Source of the DNA: Mesorhizobium sp. DCY119
GTDB lineage: Bacteria > Pseudomonadota > Alphaproteobacteria > Rhizobiales > Rhizobiaceae
Direction of reading: 5' to 3'
Length of the DNA stretch: 64,000 nucleotides
NCBI RefSeq assembly: GCF_003590645.1
Contig: NZ_CP031834.1
Coordinates: forward strand, 3,968,501-4,032,500
The notes beneath the pieces are model-generated. The model saw only the letters and a list, made by a program, of their open reading frames with translations. It had not been told where the DNA came from and did not search any database. Shown here one piece after another: positions 8,710-17,834 of this stretch (within the stretch, counting starts at the first letter, position 1; the number at the start of each line of letters is the position of its first letter). Made by a program: the position numbers and the translations under genes.

Positions 8710-9089
8710 TATCAAGGGGGGCATCCTGTGCGGAGGGCTCAGAGAGAATAGGAGGCTTCCGGCGCTTGCTCGGCAGCGATATTCGCAGGATCGTCGGCAT
8801 ACCTATGGCAACGAATGTGGAGAGGCAGGCTGTCGTATCTCCTCATCCGTTGCCGACGCCTCGCTGGCTGACCCCTTTTGGGCCTGTGTTCGAGGCAATG
8901 TGGGAGGCATTCCTCAAGTGGATCAGGCGATGTAGCGGTCCAGCGACTCGAACCCCCGACATTGAGCCAAGCGACGCCACTCGCGACACAGTCGCTTCGC
9001 AGGTCGAAGCCCCTCCATTCCTCGTTCCCGGTCAGGCGCCACTTCCACTCTTTGTTAACCTCACCGTGCTCTAGAAAAATTGTAAGCTT
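8710..9089. other. Gene-free stretch between blh operator and hipBA
   Basis: About 380 nt without a convincing gene; two overlapping plus-strand ORFs here lack a ribosome-binding site and have low-complexity composition. The region holds an AAGCGAC/GTCGCTT inverted repeat (8969-8997) and, on the minus strand around 8945-8965, a T-arm-like GGGGGTTCGAGTC that does not fold into a tRNA. Confidence 0.4.
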
Positions 9090-9120
9090 CGTGCTACATA
9101 TTCGCTCAATCTGTAGCGCG
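9090..9120. promoter_or_regulatory. Inverted repeat upstream of hipB-like gene (autoregulatory operator)
   Basis: CGTGCTACA (9090-9098) pairs with TGTAGCGCG (9112-9120) across 13 nt with one wobble, ending 10 nt before the regulator's ATG. HipB-type antitoxins repress their own operon through such palindromes, so this is the likely operator. Confidence 0.5.
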
Positions 9121-9130
9121 AAGGTGCCAA

Positions 9131-9466
9131 ATGCCTACCCCACACAACCCTCCTGCCGCCGTTCGGCGGGCCCTGCACAAGCTCGGCGCAGACATCCACG
9201 ATGCCCGTCGAAGGCGGCGGCTGCCGATGGCGGTCGTGGCCGAGCGAGCATTCACGTCACGCTCAACCCTGCAAAAAGTCGAAGCTGGCGACACCAACGT
9301 CAGCATCGGCATCTATGCCGGCGTTCTTCAGGCGCTCGGCCTGCTCGACGGCCTGAGCCACGTCGCCGACATCAGCAGCGATAGGGTCGGCCAGACGCTG
9401 GCCAGCGCCGAACTGCCCAAGCATGTCCATCTCAGGCGGCCAGCTGGTTCGTCCCGCGATGGCTGA
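9131..9466 (+). CDS. XRE-family regulator, HipB-like antitoxin
   Basis: A 111-aa helix-turn-helix protein. The HTH spans about residues 16-70: LHKLGADIHDARRRRRLPM, then VAERAFTSRSTLQKVEAGD as helices 2-3, and a final amphipathic helix YAGVLQALGLLDGLSHV. The C-terminus overlaps the hipA-like start, the usual antitoxin-toxin coupling. By analogy with HipB it binds the upstream inverted repeat and holds HipA inactive. Confidence 0.85.
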   Translation: MPTPHNPPAAVRRALHKLGADIHDARRRRRLPMAVVAERAFTSRSTLQKVEAGDTNVSIGIYAGVLQALGLLDGLSHVADISSDRVGQTLASAELPKHVHLRRPAGSSRDG

Positions 9467-10706
9467 CTTCGAGGTCCATATCGACCTCAACGGTCGCACG
9501 CGCCCGATCGGACTGGCGAGAAGCAATCGCGTTCGAGGCATGGAAACCATCCTCTTCGAGTACGACAGCGCATGGCTCGAGGACCCGGACCGTTTCTCGC
9601 TGGAGCCAGCCCTTGCCCTGACCCGCGGCGCGTTCGCTCCTCCTGCCCGACTGGCGACCTTCGGGTCCATTGGCGATTCGGCGCCGGACACCTGGGGTCG
9701 TCGCCTCATGCAGCGCGCCGAGCGCCGCCTCGCCGAACGCGAACGCCGCGCCGTTCGCACTCTCGTGGAAAGCGACTACCTGCTCGGCGTCGCCGACCAG
9801 ACCCGGCTTGGCGCGCTCCGCTTCCGCTGGGTCGGGGACGAGGTTTTCCAGGCGCCGATCCGCGCCGGCGTACCCACCCAGATCGAACTCGGCCGGCTGC
9901 TCCAGATCACCGAGCGCATTCTGCGGGATGAAGAAACGGACGAAGACCTCCAACTCATCTTCGCACCCGGCTCCTCCCTCGGCGGCGCCCGACCGAAGGC
10001 ATCGGTCATCGACCAGCACGGCAACCTCTCGATCGCCAAGTTTCCGAAGGAAACCGATGACTACAGCATGGAGACCTGGGAAGCGATCGCGCTGCGGCTG
10101 GCCGGCCAGGCCGGCATCGCCACCCCGCAGCACGAGTTGATCGAAGTGGCTGGCAAGGCGGTCATGCTGTCACGACGCTTCGATCGCGATGGCGTGGTCC
10201 GCATCCCGTTCCTGTCCGCGATGGCCATGATTGGTGCGAGGGACGGTGAGCGCGGCAGCTACCCGGACATCGTCGACGCCCTTGCGCAATATGGCGCCCG
10301 GGGAAAGACGGATGCCCACGCTCTTTATCGGCGTGTCGTCTTCAACGTGCTGATCTCCAATGTTGATGACCACCTGCGCAACCACGGCTTCCTCTGGCTG
10401 GGAAAGGCGGGATGGTCGCTCTCTCCGGCTTACGACCTCAATCCCGTTCCAACCGACCTCAAGGCGCGGGTGCTGACGACGAACATCAACCTCGACGAAG
10501 GCACCTGTTCGCTCGATCTGCTGGAGGCCGCGTCGGCGTTCTTCGCACTCACTCTGGTACAGGCTCGCGCGATCATCAAAGAGGTAGCGACAGTGACCGC
10601 GACTTGGCGCGAAACTGCCAAGGCGGTCGGCGCCCGTTCGGCCGAGATCAACCGCATGGCCAGCGCCTTCGAGCATGACGATCTCAAGCGAGCGCTGGCG
10701 CTATGA
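9459..10706 (+). CDS. HipA-like serine/threonine kinase toxin
   Basis: A 415-aa type II toxin with a HipA N1 domain (residues ~1-105, DFEVHIDLNGRTRPIG) and a kinase-like C-terminal domain. Key motifs: glycine-rich P-loop SSLGGARPKASV, catalytic lysine in LSIAKFPKE, NVLISNVDDHLRNHGFLW (catalytic loop) and SPAYDLNP (metal-binding Asp). All appear intact. In E. coli HipA phosphorylates glutamyl-tRNA synthetase and causes growth arrest; the target here is unknown. I chose ATG 9459, which overlaps the antitoxin stop, over the in-frame ATG 9423 because it begins directly at the conserved first strand. Confidence 0.9.
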   Translation: MADFEVHIDLNGRTRPIGLARSNRVRGMETILFEYDSAWLEDPDRFSLEPALALTRGAFAPPARLATFGSIGDSAPDTWGRRLMQRAERRLAERERRAVRTLVESDYLLGVADQTRLGALRFRWVGDEVFQAPIRAGVPTQIELGRLLQITERILRDEETDEDLQLIFAPGSSLGGARPKASVIDQHGNLSIAKFPKETDDYSMETWEAIALRLAGQAGIATPQHELIEVAGKAVMLSRRFDRDGVVRIPFLSAMAMIGARDGERGSYPDIVDALAQYGARGKTDAHALYRRVVFNVLISNVDDHLRNHGFLWLGKAGWSLSPAYDLNPVPTDLKARVLTTNINLDEGTCSLDLLEAASAFFALTLVQARAIIKEVATVTATWRETAKAVGARSAEINRMASAFEHDDLKRALAL

Positions 10707-11371
10707 CGAGGACCTTCCTTCACAGTTTCGATCACCAGCGGCCGGCCCCTTTACCTGCGCGACCGTCGATCTCGACGTCTCAGACATCGAAGATGCCAGA
10801 ATTCGTGAGGTGTTGCAGACCCCGGGTGCTGCGTATGGCGCGTGGTCAATTCTCGATGCGCTGCTGTCAACCGGCACGGGAACGCCCTTCATTCAGGGGA
10901 GCCGCTCGGACAGGCGCGCGAAGTGAGGGTCGCGCTTTCCAGCCTGTTCGGACGATTCGTCGCGCGTGCCTACCTCGAGCGCAATTTCAATCTCTCGAAC
11001 TTCGCCCATCTCGGTAGTCGCATTATCGATCTCAATCGGGCCGGCAGGTCAAAATCACGCGTCTGTACCGAGGCGACTTACCCACTGGATCAGCAGGCAT
11101 CGTCCAGACCCGTGAGGCGGACATTAGCAGCTGGCGGCGCGCAAACCCACCGATTTGCACGCCATTATACGCTATCGCCCTACGCGATACCGATGGTCCT
11201 TTACATCCAGAGCTCGACGAGTTTCTGTTAGGTCAACCTGCGTGGAAACGAGTACGAAAGGGCCAGAGGCGACTAGAGCGTCGACGTGGGGCGGAAGAGA
11301 AAAACTGCCGAAACTACGCTATTGCCGCCGATTGCCCTCTACTCCCACTCGATTATTTCAATCCATCATAA
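10703..11371 (+). pseudogene. Multiply frameshifted gene of unknown function
   Basis: Three successive reading frames join into one protein-like sequence of ~220 codons that no single ORF shows. Frame 1 (to ~10897) carries DVSDIEDARIREVLQTPGAA and ends TGTPFIQG. After a missing base near 10896-10900 it continues as PLGQAREVRVALSSLFGRF and RAYLERNFNLSNFAHLG. After a second missing base near 11043 it continues VKITRLYRGDLPTGSAGIV and LHPELDEFLLGQPAWKR to a TAA at 11371. Further slips are likely in the first 60 nt. It starts at the hipA stop. I do not recognise the family. Confidence 0.6.
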
Positions 11372-11775
11372 CACATTGATTTCACTAGATAAATTGTTTT
11401 TCGGTAGCCATATTTGCCGTCAAATATACCGTCAAAATTTTCGACTGTTGAATTCATTGAGGAATTTCGGATTTTCGCGAAATCTGCGATTTCGGTATCT
11501 ATCGACCACAATCGGTCGAATCTTTCAGCCGCCAGTTCCAGCCACTCCCTGCGCGCCGGCCGAAAATACCGTCAGAGCGTTATCACCCGACAGCGCTCCA
11601 CTGGCAATAGCTTGAGCATTCCAACGTCTTCCTTGTGCATCCATGGCGGTCGACCAACATTCACACCGCAGCATGAGTCTGTATGCTCGTGCAGACGGCT
11701 GGGGGCCCTCCATGTTCAGTGCGCATTTCGGATGGCTCCAGCGACGGCGCGACATCAGGCGCCGTTGGCAGGCCG
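11372..11775. other. AT-rich intergenic stretch with short repeats
   Basis: About 400 nt, clearly more AT-rich than its surroundings over 11372-11520. It holds two close copies of CCGTCAAA (about 11418-11438) and a GATTT/AAATC inverted repeat around 11470-11490. No convincing gene; the overlapping ORFs are short and lack a Shine-Dalgarno sequence. It may be a promoter region or a remnant of an insertion. Confidence 0.35.
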
Positions 11776-11997
11776 ATGCCCCGAAGGCTGATCGAGGAAG
11801 ACGAGCCTCGTGCTTACTATTCCGCGCAACGCCTCGCCGCCCGCAGCCGGAAGCAGGGCGACCTTGCAGGCTACAGGCATTGGGCCAAGGTCGCCTCGGA
11901 GGTCGCAAGGCAATCCGGCGTTGCCGAGATGGACCGGGCTGTTCTTCAGCGCATCGTCGATGAGGAGTCAGCGACCGATCGAAGTCGCGCCGGCTAG
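11776..11997 (+). CDS. Small hypothetical protein
   Basis: A 73-aa, largely helical and charged protein starting PRRLIEEDEPRAYYSAQRLA. The composition (regular Ala/Arg/Glu helices, no low complexity) looks like a real protein, but I do not recognise it and no strong ribosome-binding site precedes the ATG. An in-frame ATG at 11683 would add a non-conserved-looking leader. It lies about 130 nt before the six-gene operon. Confidence 0.4.
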   Translation: MPRRLIEEDEPRAYYSAQRLAARSRKQGDLAGYRHWAKVASEVARQSGVAEMDRAVLQRIVDEESATDRSRAG

Positions 11998-12124
11998 GAG
12001 GAGCACAACCTCTCGGAGCCACTCGCCAGGCGGTTGGCAGACCGGGAAACCACAAACCTTTGCAACGGCGCACAGCTCGACTTAATAAGGTCTTTGAGGC
12101 ACCTTGGTAGCGGGAGGGCGCACA

Positions 12125-13210
12125 ATGCCTATTGCCGAGAAAGTAATTCGCGACGCAGTCGCCCGTTACGATCGTGAGCGCGATCGTTACTTAAAGCTCG
12201 CTGCACGCGTATCGGATATTTGCCGATCGAGCATTGTGGAAGACAATGCGATCCGTGCGCAGGTGACGTTCAGGACTAAGACCGTTCGAAGTTTCGAGGG
12301 CAAGCTCAAGCGTTTTGCCCGTCGGCCAGATAAGAATTACGTGAGCGTGGATGAAGTGTTCACCGGAGTCGGCGACTTCGCGGGTGTCCGCATCGCTACC
12401 TATAGGCCCGAGGATGAGCGCAGGGTTACCGACGAAATCAAAAGGCTTTTCGAGGGCGAAAGTAGCACAGAGGTGTTGGTCGACAAGAAGGACAAACTCG
12501 CCGTCAACAGCTACCAGTTCTATCGTGCTACTCATTGTCAGGTATTCCTTCGGGAAGATGACCTCGTTGGCAATTATGAGAATTTGCGGGGGACCAGCTG
12601 CGAGATTCAGGTGTGCTCGATGATGGCGCACGTATGGAATGAGATCGAGCATGATATTGGCTACAAGCCGGAGGGTGGCGGCCCCGGCGAAGCCGAAAAA
12701 GGCCTGCTTGAAGCACTCGGCCATCTTACCCGTTCCGGCGATGCTGCGATCTCGCGGTTGCTGGCTGCCAACGCAGCGCGGATGCAGGAGAATGTGGGCG
12801 ACTTCGTTGACGTTCATGATTTCGTGGCGCGGCTACGCCCCTATTTTCCGGAAGCCGATCTCTCGGTCAACGCCGGCCAGGCGTTCGATGAGGTAGTGCA
12901 ACAGGGACTGAATTCAGTCGTGAAGCTCAAAGCCTCGCTCGGAGAAGAGGCGCTGAACCCGGCAGTTTCCGCCAAGCGGATCGAGGCGTTCAATCGCTAT
13001 CTGGGAACGGTCGAGAGCGGGGAATACGCCCTCAATCCGGCTTCCGCCGACGTCCTGACCGTCGCCATACTCGACAAATTTTCCGAGGCGATCTTCGAAC
13101 GGAATCCTTCCGATCGGGTCAAGGGGCGGCCCGCCCGGATACTCTATATCGCCCGCCTCTATGACCGCTTCTTGGAGAGCTTGAGGACCAGCGAGCTCGA
13201 CGCCGCATGA
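12125..13210 (+). CDS. RelA/SpoT-domain protein (alarmone synthetase-like)
   Basis: A 361-aa protein whose N-terminal ~210 residues match the RelA/SpoT nucleotidyltransferase fold: VTFRTKTVRSFEGKLKR (RxK substrate loop), GDFAGVRIATY (metal-binding Asp and GxRI), QFYRATHCQV and CEIQVCSMMAHVWNEIEH (usually EIQxRT...WAxxEH). The normally conserved Arg-Thr of the last motif is Cys-Ser, so activity or substrate may differ. The C-terminal ~150 residues are helical and unassigned; no HD hydrolase domain is present. The start at 12125 has GGGAGGG upstream. First gene of a tightly packed operon ending against dndA. Related domains act as (p)ppGpp synthetases or as tRNA-pyrophosphorylating toxSAS toxins. 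Confidence 0.8.
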   Translation: MPIAEKVIRDAVARYDRERDRYLKLAARVSDICRSSIVEDNAIRAQVTFRTKTVRSFEGKLKRFARRPDKNYVSVDEVFTGVGDFAGVRIATYRPEDERRVTDEIKRLFEGESSTEVLVDKKDKLAVNSYQFYRATHCQVFLREDDLVGNYENLRGTSCEIQVCSMMAHVWNEIEHDIGYKPEGGGPGEAEKGLLEALGHLTRSGDAAISRLLAANAARMQENVGDFVDVHDFVARLRPYFPEADLSVNAGQAFDEVVQQGLNSVVKLKASLGEEALNPAVSAKRIEAFNRYLGTVESGEYALNPASADVLTVAILDKFSEAIFERNPSDRVKGRPARILYIARLYDRFLESLRTSELDAA

Positions 13211-13226
13211 ATCTGCAGTCCGCGCT

Positions 13227-15845
13227 ATGAGCAGCGCTTTGCCTCACGCATGGTTCGCCAAGATCGGCGCGGCGTTCAAGCCTGCCGAGCCTATTCCGGC
13301 GACCGCCCAATCCCCGGTCGTGCATGCATCCGGCTCTGGCTCGCTCGATCTGGTAGCTCTTGTCCTCGCCAATGATACCTCCGTGCGGCTACACAATTCC
13401 ATCGTTGCCGCGGCCGACGCCGGCACCCTGCCGTTCGCATCGGTTCGTGACTATCTGGCGGCGGGCGCGAGGGCGGTGCCAACCATGATGCGCGACGTTC
13501 GGCAATTCGGCGCCAAGTCCGCCCACGAGCTCGATCTGCTCGTCAAGGCGACCGGAGATATCACGGCCGCTGCCACAGAAGATATCGCGCCGGCGCAGGA
13601 TGGTCCGAGCCCGCAGGAAATTCTCGAAAGGATCGAGCACCTTTCGCTCGCCCAGGCGATCGAAGGAGAGCTTCTGTCGGTCCGACTCGAAAATGGCTTG
13701 ACCGCGCCTGACCTCCGGACGATGCGCTTCAGTACCGTCGCCCTTGCACTGGACGATTTCCTTGCAGCCCTACGGGCGCGACCGAATATTGGCAGGACGT
13801 CGGTCAAAGAAATGGCCGGTCTTGTGCGACGCCTCACGCCACGATTGCTGGCTGAATACGGCGCCGCGCCGGCGCAGATCGCGCGAACCTGCGATGCCCT
13901 GTTCGGCGAGAATCACGCAGCGGATTCGGATAAGGTGGCCGACGACGTCCCACAGTTCGAAACGCTCGCGGCCTGTTTCGACTGGCTGCTCACCCAATGC
14001 GAAGCGCGCGATCGCCTCATCATTGAGCGCAGATTTGGCCTTGGACAGACGCAGCCAGAGACACTTGAGGACATCGGATCCGACTATGGCGTGACACGCG
14101 AGCGCATCCGCCAGATCGAAAAGCGAGCTCTAAAACGAATGCGGGTGCGTATGCGGCGCGTTCCGCTCACTGATCATATCGCATCAGCAGCGCCGGCCGG
14201 CTGGTTGCAGATCAGCGAGGGTCGCGGATGGATTTCTGACAGACAGGCCGATGGCGCATTGCGCAAACTGGATGGTGTCCTTCAACTAGGACTGGAGTTG
14301 GTCGAAACGTCGCCTCGCACCTGGCTGTCGGCCATAGCGACGCGCGCCACCCATGGCTGGATCGGCGCACCGATAGATCCAGACCTGACCCGGACCGCCG
14401 CCATCGACCTCGGTGCGTTGCTCAAGCTACCCTTGCCGCGCTCCCTATCTGAAGCTAGCGAATATGACAGACCGCATGTCGAAGCAGCGCTCCGAATTGA
14501 GCTCGGCCTCGAACTTGAACAGGGCTATGTCGTCCAGTCGAGGCCGGGGCCGCGCATGCGCCGTGCGCTCGGTCTGCACCGGCTGTTGGCCTCGGCGTCG
14601 GCCCCCATTGCCGTCCAGCATCTGATCCCACGCTATCACCAGCTTTGTCCGACCGATCCATGCTCTGCGCGCGACGCGAATATTGTGATGCAGGCAGCGC
14701 CGCATCTCTTCATAGAGACGTTTGATCAGGTCTGGTTTGGCATCGGGGCCTGCGGCGACCCTCCTATGCTGGATGATCCTGAAGCGTATGTCCGCAATGA
14801 CGCGACCCCATATGAGGAACAGAATGCGGAGGACGATGGCGAGACGTGCGCAGAAGCGCTCATCGCGGCACTAGAACGCCGCGGACCCGAGCGGCTCCTG
14901 ACGCTCTACCAGAATGCGCAGGACGTCCTCCCGCCCGGCCGCTCGTCGAACAGCGTCGGGCCGACTTTGCTCAGCAATCCCCATATCTTCGTGCGGCTCC
15001 TGCCAGGCGTCTATGGCCTGCATCATCAGATCCCATCGCCCGACGAGCTGCTTGTCACACCTCCTCCCTATCTCCTCGACAATAATCAGCTGCGTCTGCT
15101 GGCGCTTGCGCGCCGCGCCGGCGAGCGTCGCGATGTATTCCCGCTCTGGTCGCTCGAAGGTGAATTTGCGCTCGCACGGTGGGGTCGCCATCACGGCGCA
15201 CCAGAGAATTTTCGCTCGCTGCTCGCCGTCGCGGACATCGCTGCTTGGCCGATCTCCCCGTCGGAGCGAACGCATTGGCAGGAAATGGCACGGCGCGAAG
15301 GCCGATTTGAACTTGCCGATGCCCCGCGTCAGGACAGCTATGTCCGCCCCGAGCTGGATCGCCTTCTCGCGGCCTGCATCGACGCCGTGAACGCTGGTGT
15401 GCTCAACTGGATGGCCGTGAACCGCATGGCGGGACGGCGGATCGACAGTCATGCAGCTGCGTCGGTCATGGCGATATTGTTGGCTCTCGGGGCATTGCAC
15501 TGCGACAGCGCCGATCCTTCGGCCTGGCAGAGGCCGCATCGGGCAACCGATCGAGCCGCGGACTTGTTCGCGCAAATGATATACGAGCTTTCCTCAACCG
15601 GAACCCTCTCTTGGGACCACGGCACCGGATTGAAGCTGCAAGATGATATACGCGCCGCCGCTGCCGATAATCAGGGCTGGCCCGAGCCAGGCCGGCTTGC
15701 CGAGATGTTCGAAGGCCGCGGCAGCGCCCCGACCGCCTCGGCGAGCATGGTGATCGATCCGCTCGACGCCATTATGGCCGAGAGCCGCCAATCTGCCGAG
15801 AGGCAGAAGCGCGAGGACCTGCTACGTTGGTTGCTCGAGGAATGA
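13227..15845 (+). CDS. Large protein with alpha-CTD-like and sigma-region-4-like domains
   Basis: An 872-aa cytoplasmic protein, 16 nt after the RelA/SpoT-like gene. Residues ~130-205 resemble the RNA polymerase alpha C-terminal domain (LSVRLENGLTAPDLRTM, then RPNIGRTSVKEM, a helix-hairpin-helix-like fold). Residues ~258-310 are a sigma-70 region 4-like helix-turn-helix: RDRLIIERRFGLG, TLEDIGSDYGVTRERIRQIE, KRALKRMRVR. The remaining ~560 residues have several winged-helix-like stretches (for example RRALGLHRLLASASAPIAV) but no catalytic motif I recognise. The size and lack of a region 2 exclude an ordinary sigma factor. Likely a DNA-binding or transcription-linked subunit of the defence operon. 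Confidence 0.75.
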   Translation: MSSALPHAWFAKIGAAFKPAEPIPATAQSPVVHASGSGSLDLVALVLANDTSVRLHNSIVAAADAGTLPFASVRDYLAAGARAVPTMMRDVRQFGAKSAHELDLLVKATGDITAAATEDIAPAQDGPSPQEILERIEHLSLAQAIEGELLSVRLENGLTAPDLRTMRFSTVALALDDFLAALRARPNIGRTSVKEMAGLVRRLTPRLLAEYGAAPAQIARTCDALFGENHAADSDKVADDVPQFETLAACFDWLLTQCEARDRLIIERRFGLGQTQPETLEDIGSDYGVTRERIRQIEKRALKRMRVRMRRVPLTDHIASAAPAGWLQISEGRGWISDRQADGALRKLDGVLQLGLELVETSPRTWLSAIATRATHGWIGAPIDPDLTRTAAIDLGALLKLPLPRSLSEASEYDRPHVEAALRIELGLELEQGYVVQSRPGPRMRRALGLHRLLASASAPIAVQHLIPRYHQLCPTDPCSARDANIVMQAAPHLFIETFDQVWFGIGACGDPPMLDDPEAYVRNDATPYEEQNAEDDGETCAEALIAALERRGPERLLTLYQNAQDVLPPGRSSNSVGPTLLSNPHIFVRLLPGVYGLHHQIPSPDELLVTPPPYLLDNNQLRLLALARRAGERRDVFPLWSLEGEFALARWGRHHGAPENFRSLLAVADIAAWPISPSERTHWQEMARREGRFELADAPRQDSYVRPELDRLLAACIDAVNAGVLNWMAVNRMAGRRIDSHAAASVMAILLALGALHCDSADPSAWQRPHRATDRAADLFAQMIYELSSTGTLSWDHGTGLKLQDDIRAAAADNQGWPEPGRLAEMFEGRGSAPTASASMVIDPLDAIMAESRQSAERQKREDLLRWLLEE

Positions 15846-15863
15846 TGCGGCATCGGGGCTTGA

Positions 15864-17834
15864 ATGACTAAGGGGGCTGAGCACACCGGCTTTCATCCAA
15901 AAAGCCACTACCGGAGCGGCCGCGACAGCCTTGCCGACGATTTTTTTGCGCCATGCATTCGGGAGGCCAGCCTCTATCGCCGTGCCGCTGGATATTTCTC
16001 CAGCAGTGCCCTGCTCGCCTGGATCGATGGGCTTCCTCGGGCCGCGCTCAAGATGCTGTCCATCCGTCTTATTTCGTCGCCGATGATCTCCGAGGCGGAC
16101 CGGCGCACGCTGATGGCACTCGACGATGAGCACGCCCGTGCCGCCTACCGGGCGATCGTCGTCGATCGCATCCTGGAAGAAATTGCCGACCTTGCGCTCT
16201 CACCCAACGACATGGCGATCCGTGCGCGCGTCTTCGCCTGGCTTATTGCCAATGACCGGCTCGAGCTGAAGTTCGCTTTTCCGGAGCATCTCGACGAGCC
16301 CGGCATCTTCCATGAGAAGTTCGGCATCTTTGACCTGGAGGGCGGAGGCAGGATCGCCTTCACCGGCTCGGCGAACGAGACGACCGGCGGCCATAGCCGC
16401 AACTATGAGAGCATAGATGTCTATTGCGACTGGCTGCTTGGCGAACAGGACCGCGTCGCTACCAAGGCCGAGCAGTTCGATGAAACCTGGGCGGGCGAAG
16501 CCGCCGGTCTCGCCGTCGTTACGCCGTCGGCGAAGATCTTGGATAGGCTGCGGCAGAATGCCGATTGGCCGTTCGTCGAACCGACGCCTCAGGAGAAGTC
16601 CGACGAACCTGCAGAAGTCGATCCGCGCTGGCGTCACCAGGACGAGGCGGTGGCGGCGTTCCTGGAAAATCCCGCGGGCATTCTCGAAATGGCGACGGGC
16701 ACCGGCAAGACACGGACGGCGATCAAAATACTGGCACACCTCGTTTCCGAGGGCGCGATCAACTGCGCCATCGTCACGATGGAAGGGACCGACCTGCTCG
16801 AGCAATGGGCGGGGGAGCTCGACGCCTGGAATCTGGATGGCGGTCCGAAATGGCTAATCTATCGCCATTTCAGCCGATATCACGAGATGGGCGACTTCCT
16901 CGTTGACCCGGGAAATACGCTCATTGTCGTCTCGCGCGGGCAACTCGCCCGATTGCTCCCGCGCTTGCCCGACCGGATCAAGGCGAAGGCGCTAATCATC
17001 CATGACGAAGTTCATGGGCTCGGCACGCCGAGCTTGGTGGCAAGCCTCGCAGGCCAGCATGCCGCGTTTGGCTGGCGCGTCGGTCTAAGCGCCACGCCCG
17101 ACCGCGCCTATGACGCCGAGGGCAATGACTTCATCAACAGCGAACTAGGACCGACCCTGTACCGCTTCCCGCTCGAAAGGGCGATCTCACGCGGGGTGCT
17201 CAGCGAATTCGACTATCAGCCGCTTGCCTATGACCTGACCGATGGCGACCGTGAGCGGCTTCGCCTCGTTTATGCCAAGAAGGCCGCGCGCTTGCGCGAA
17301 GGCCGGCCAATGGGGAATGAGGAACTCTGGACCGAGATCGCCAAGGTCTACAAGACTGCCGAAGCCAAGCCCGAGATCTTCGAGGAGCATCTGCGGGTCG
17401 CCCCGGAGATTTTGAACCGCAGCATCGTGTTCGTGGAGACGATCGAATATGGCGAGCGCATCCTCGCTTCGATTCATCGCCGCACCCACCGCTACCGCAC
17501 CTATTATGCCGATGATGATCGCGACCATTTGATCGCCTTTGCGCGCGGCGACATCGATTGCCTCATCACCTGCCATCGCATCTCGCAAGGCATCGACATC
17601 CACTCGCTCAACGCGGTAATCCTGTTCGCCTCCGCACGCGCCAAACTCGAGACAATCCAGCGGATCGGGCGCTGCTTGCGGATCGACCCGACTAATCCCG
17701 GCAAGCGCGCACTTGTGGTGGACTTCGTGCGACCGGGAGGTGAAGCTGACGCCATCCCGAACGCGGATCAGGAACGCAACGCTTGGCTCATGGAGCTCGC
17801 AACGGTACGGAAAGGAGATCATCATGGCGCTTGA
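15864..17834 (+). CDS. PLD-like nuclease/superfamily II helicase fusion
   Basis: A 656-aa protein. The N-terminal ~200 residues form a phospholipase-D-type nuclease domain with HEKFGIFD (HxKx4D-like, residue ~149) and the GSANET segment that follows it in PLD nucleases. Then comes a DEAD/DEAH-like helicase: ATGTGKTRTA (Walker A, ~276), HDEVHGLG (Walker B, ~380), LSATPDR (motif III region), SQGIDIHSLNAVI and RIGRCLRIDP (motifs V-VI). This architecture is common in DNA-targeting defence complexes. It overlaps the next gene by 11 nt. In this setting it is the best candidate for the DNA-cleaving effector. Confidence 0.88.
   Translation: MTKGAEHTGFHPKSHYRSGRDSLADDFFAPCIREASLYRRAAGYFSSSALLAWIDGLPRAALKMLSIRLISSPMISEADRRTLMALDDEHARAAYRAIVVDRILEEIADLALSPNDMAIRARVFAWLIANDRLELKFAFPEHLDEPGIFHEKFGIFDLEGGGRIAFTGSANETTGGHSRNYESIDVYCDWLLGEQDRVATKAEQFDETWAGEAAGLAVVTPSAKILDRLRQNADWPFVEPTPQEKSDEPAEVDPRWRHQDEAVAAFLENPAGILEMATGTGKTRTAIKILAHLVSEGAINCAIVTMEGTDLLEQWAGELDAWNLDGGPKWLIYRHFSRYHEMGDFLVDPGNTLIVVSRGQLARLLPRLPDRIKAKALIIHDEVHGLGTPSLVASLAGQHAAFGWRVGLSATPDRAYDAEGNDFINSELGPTLYRFPLERAISRGVLSEFDYQPLAYDLTDGDRERLRLVYAKKAARLREGRPMGNEELWTEIAKVYKTAEAKPEIFEEHLRVAPEILNRSIVFVETIEYGERILASIHRRTHRYRTYYADDDRDHLIAFARGDIDCLITCHRISQGIDIHSLNAVILFASARAKLETIQRIGRCLRIDPTNPGKRALVVDFVRPGGEADAIPNADQERNAWLMELATVRKGDHHGA

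Noticed and set aside
8935-8975. tRNA-like T-arm (GGGGGTTCGAGTC on the minus strand), possible attachment-site relic
   Set aside because: The flanking bases do not form a T stem, and no acceptor, D or anticodon arm can be folded; no second copy was seen elsewhere in the window.
8702-9074. Two overlapping small plus-strand ORFs between blh and hipB
   Set aside because: No ribosome-binding site, no conserved-looking sequence, and one begins inside the BigR operator.
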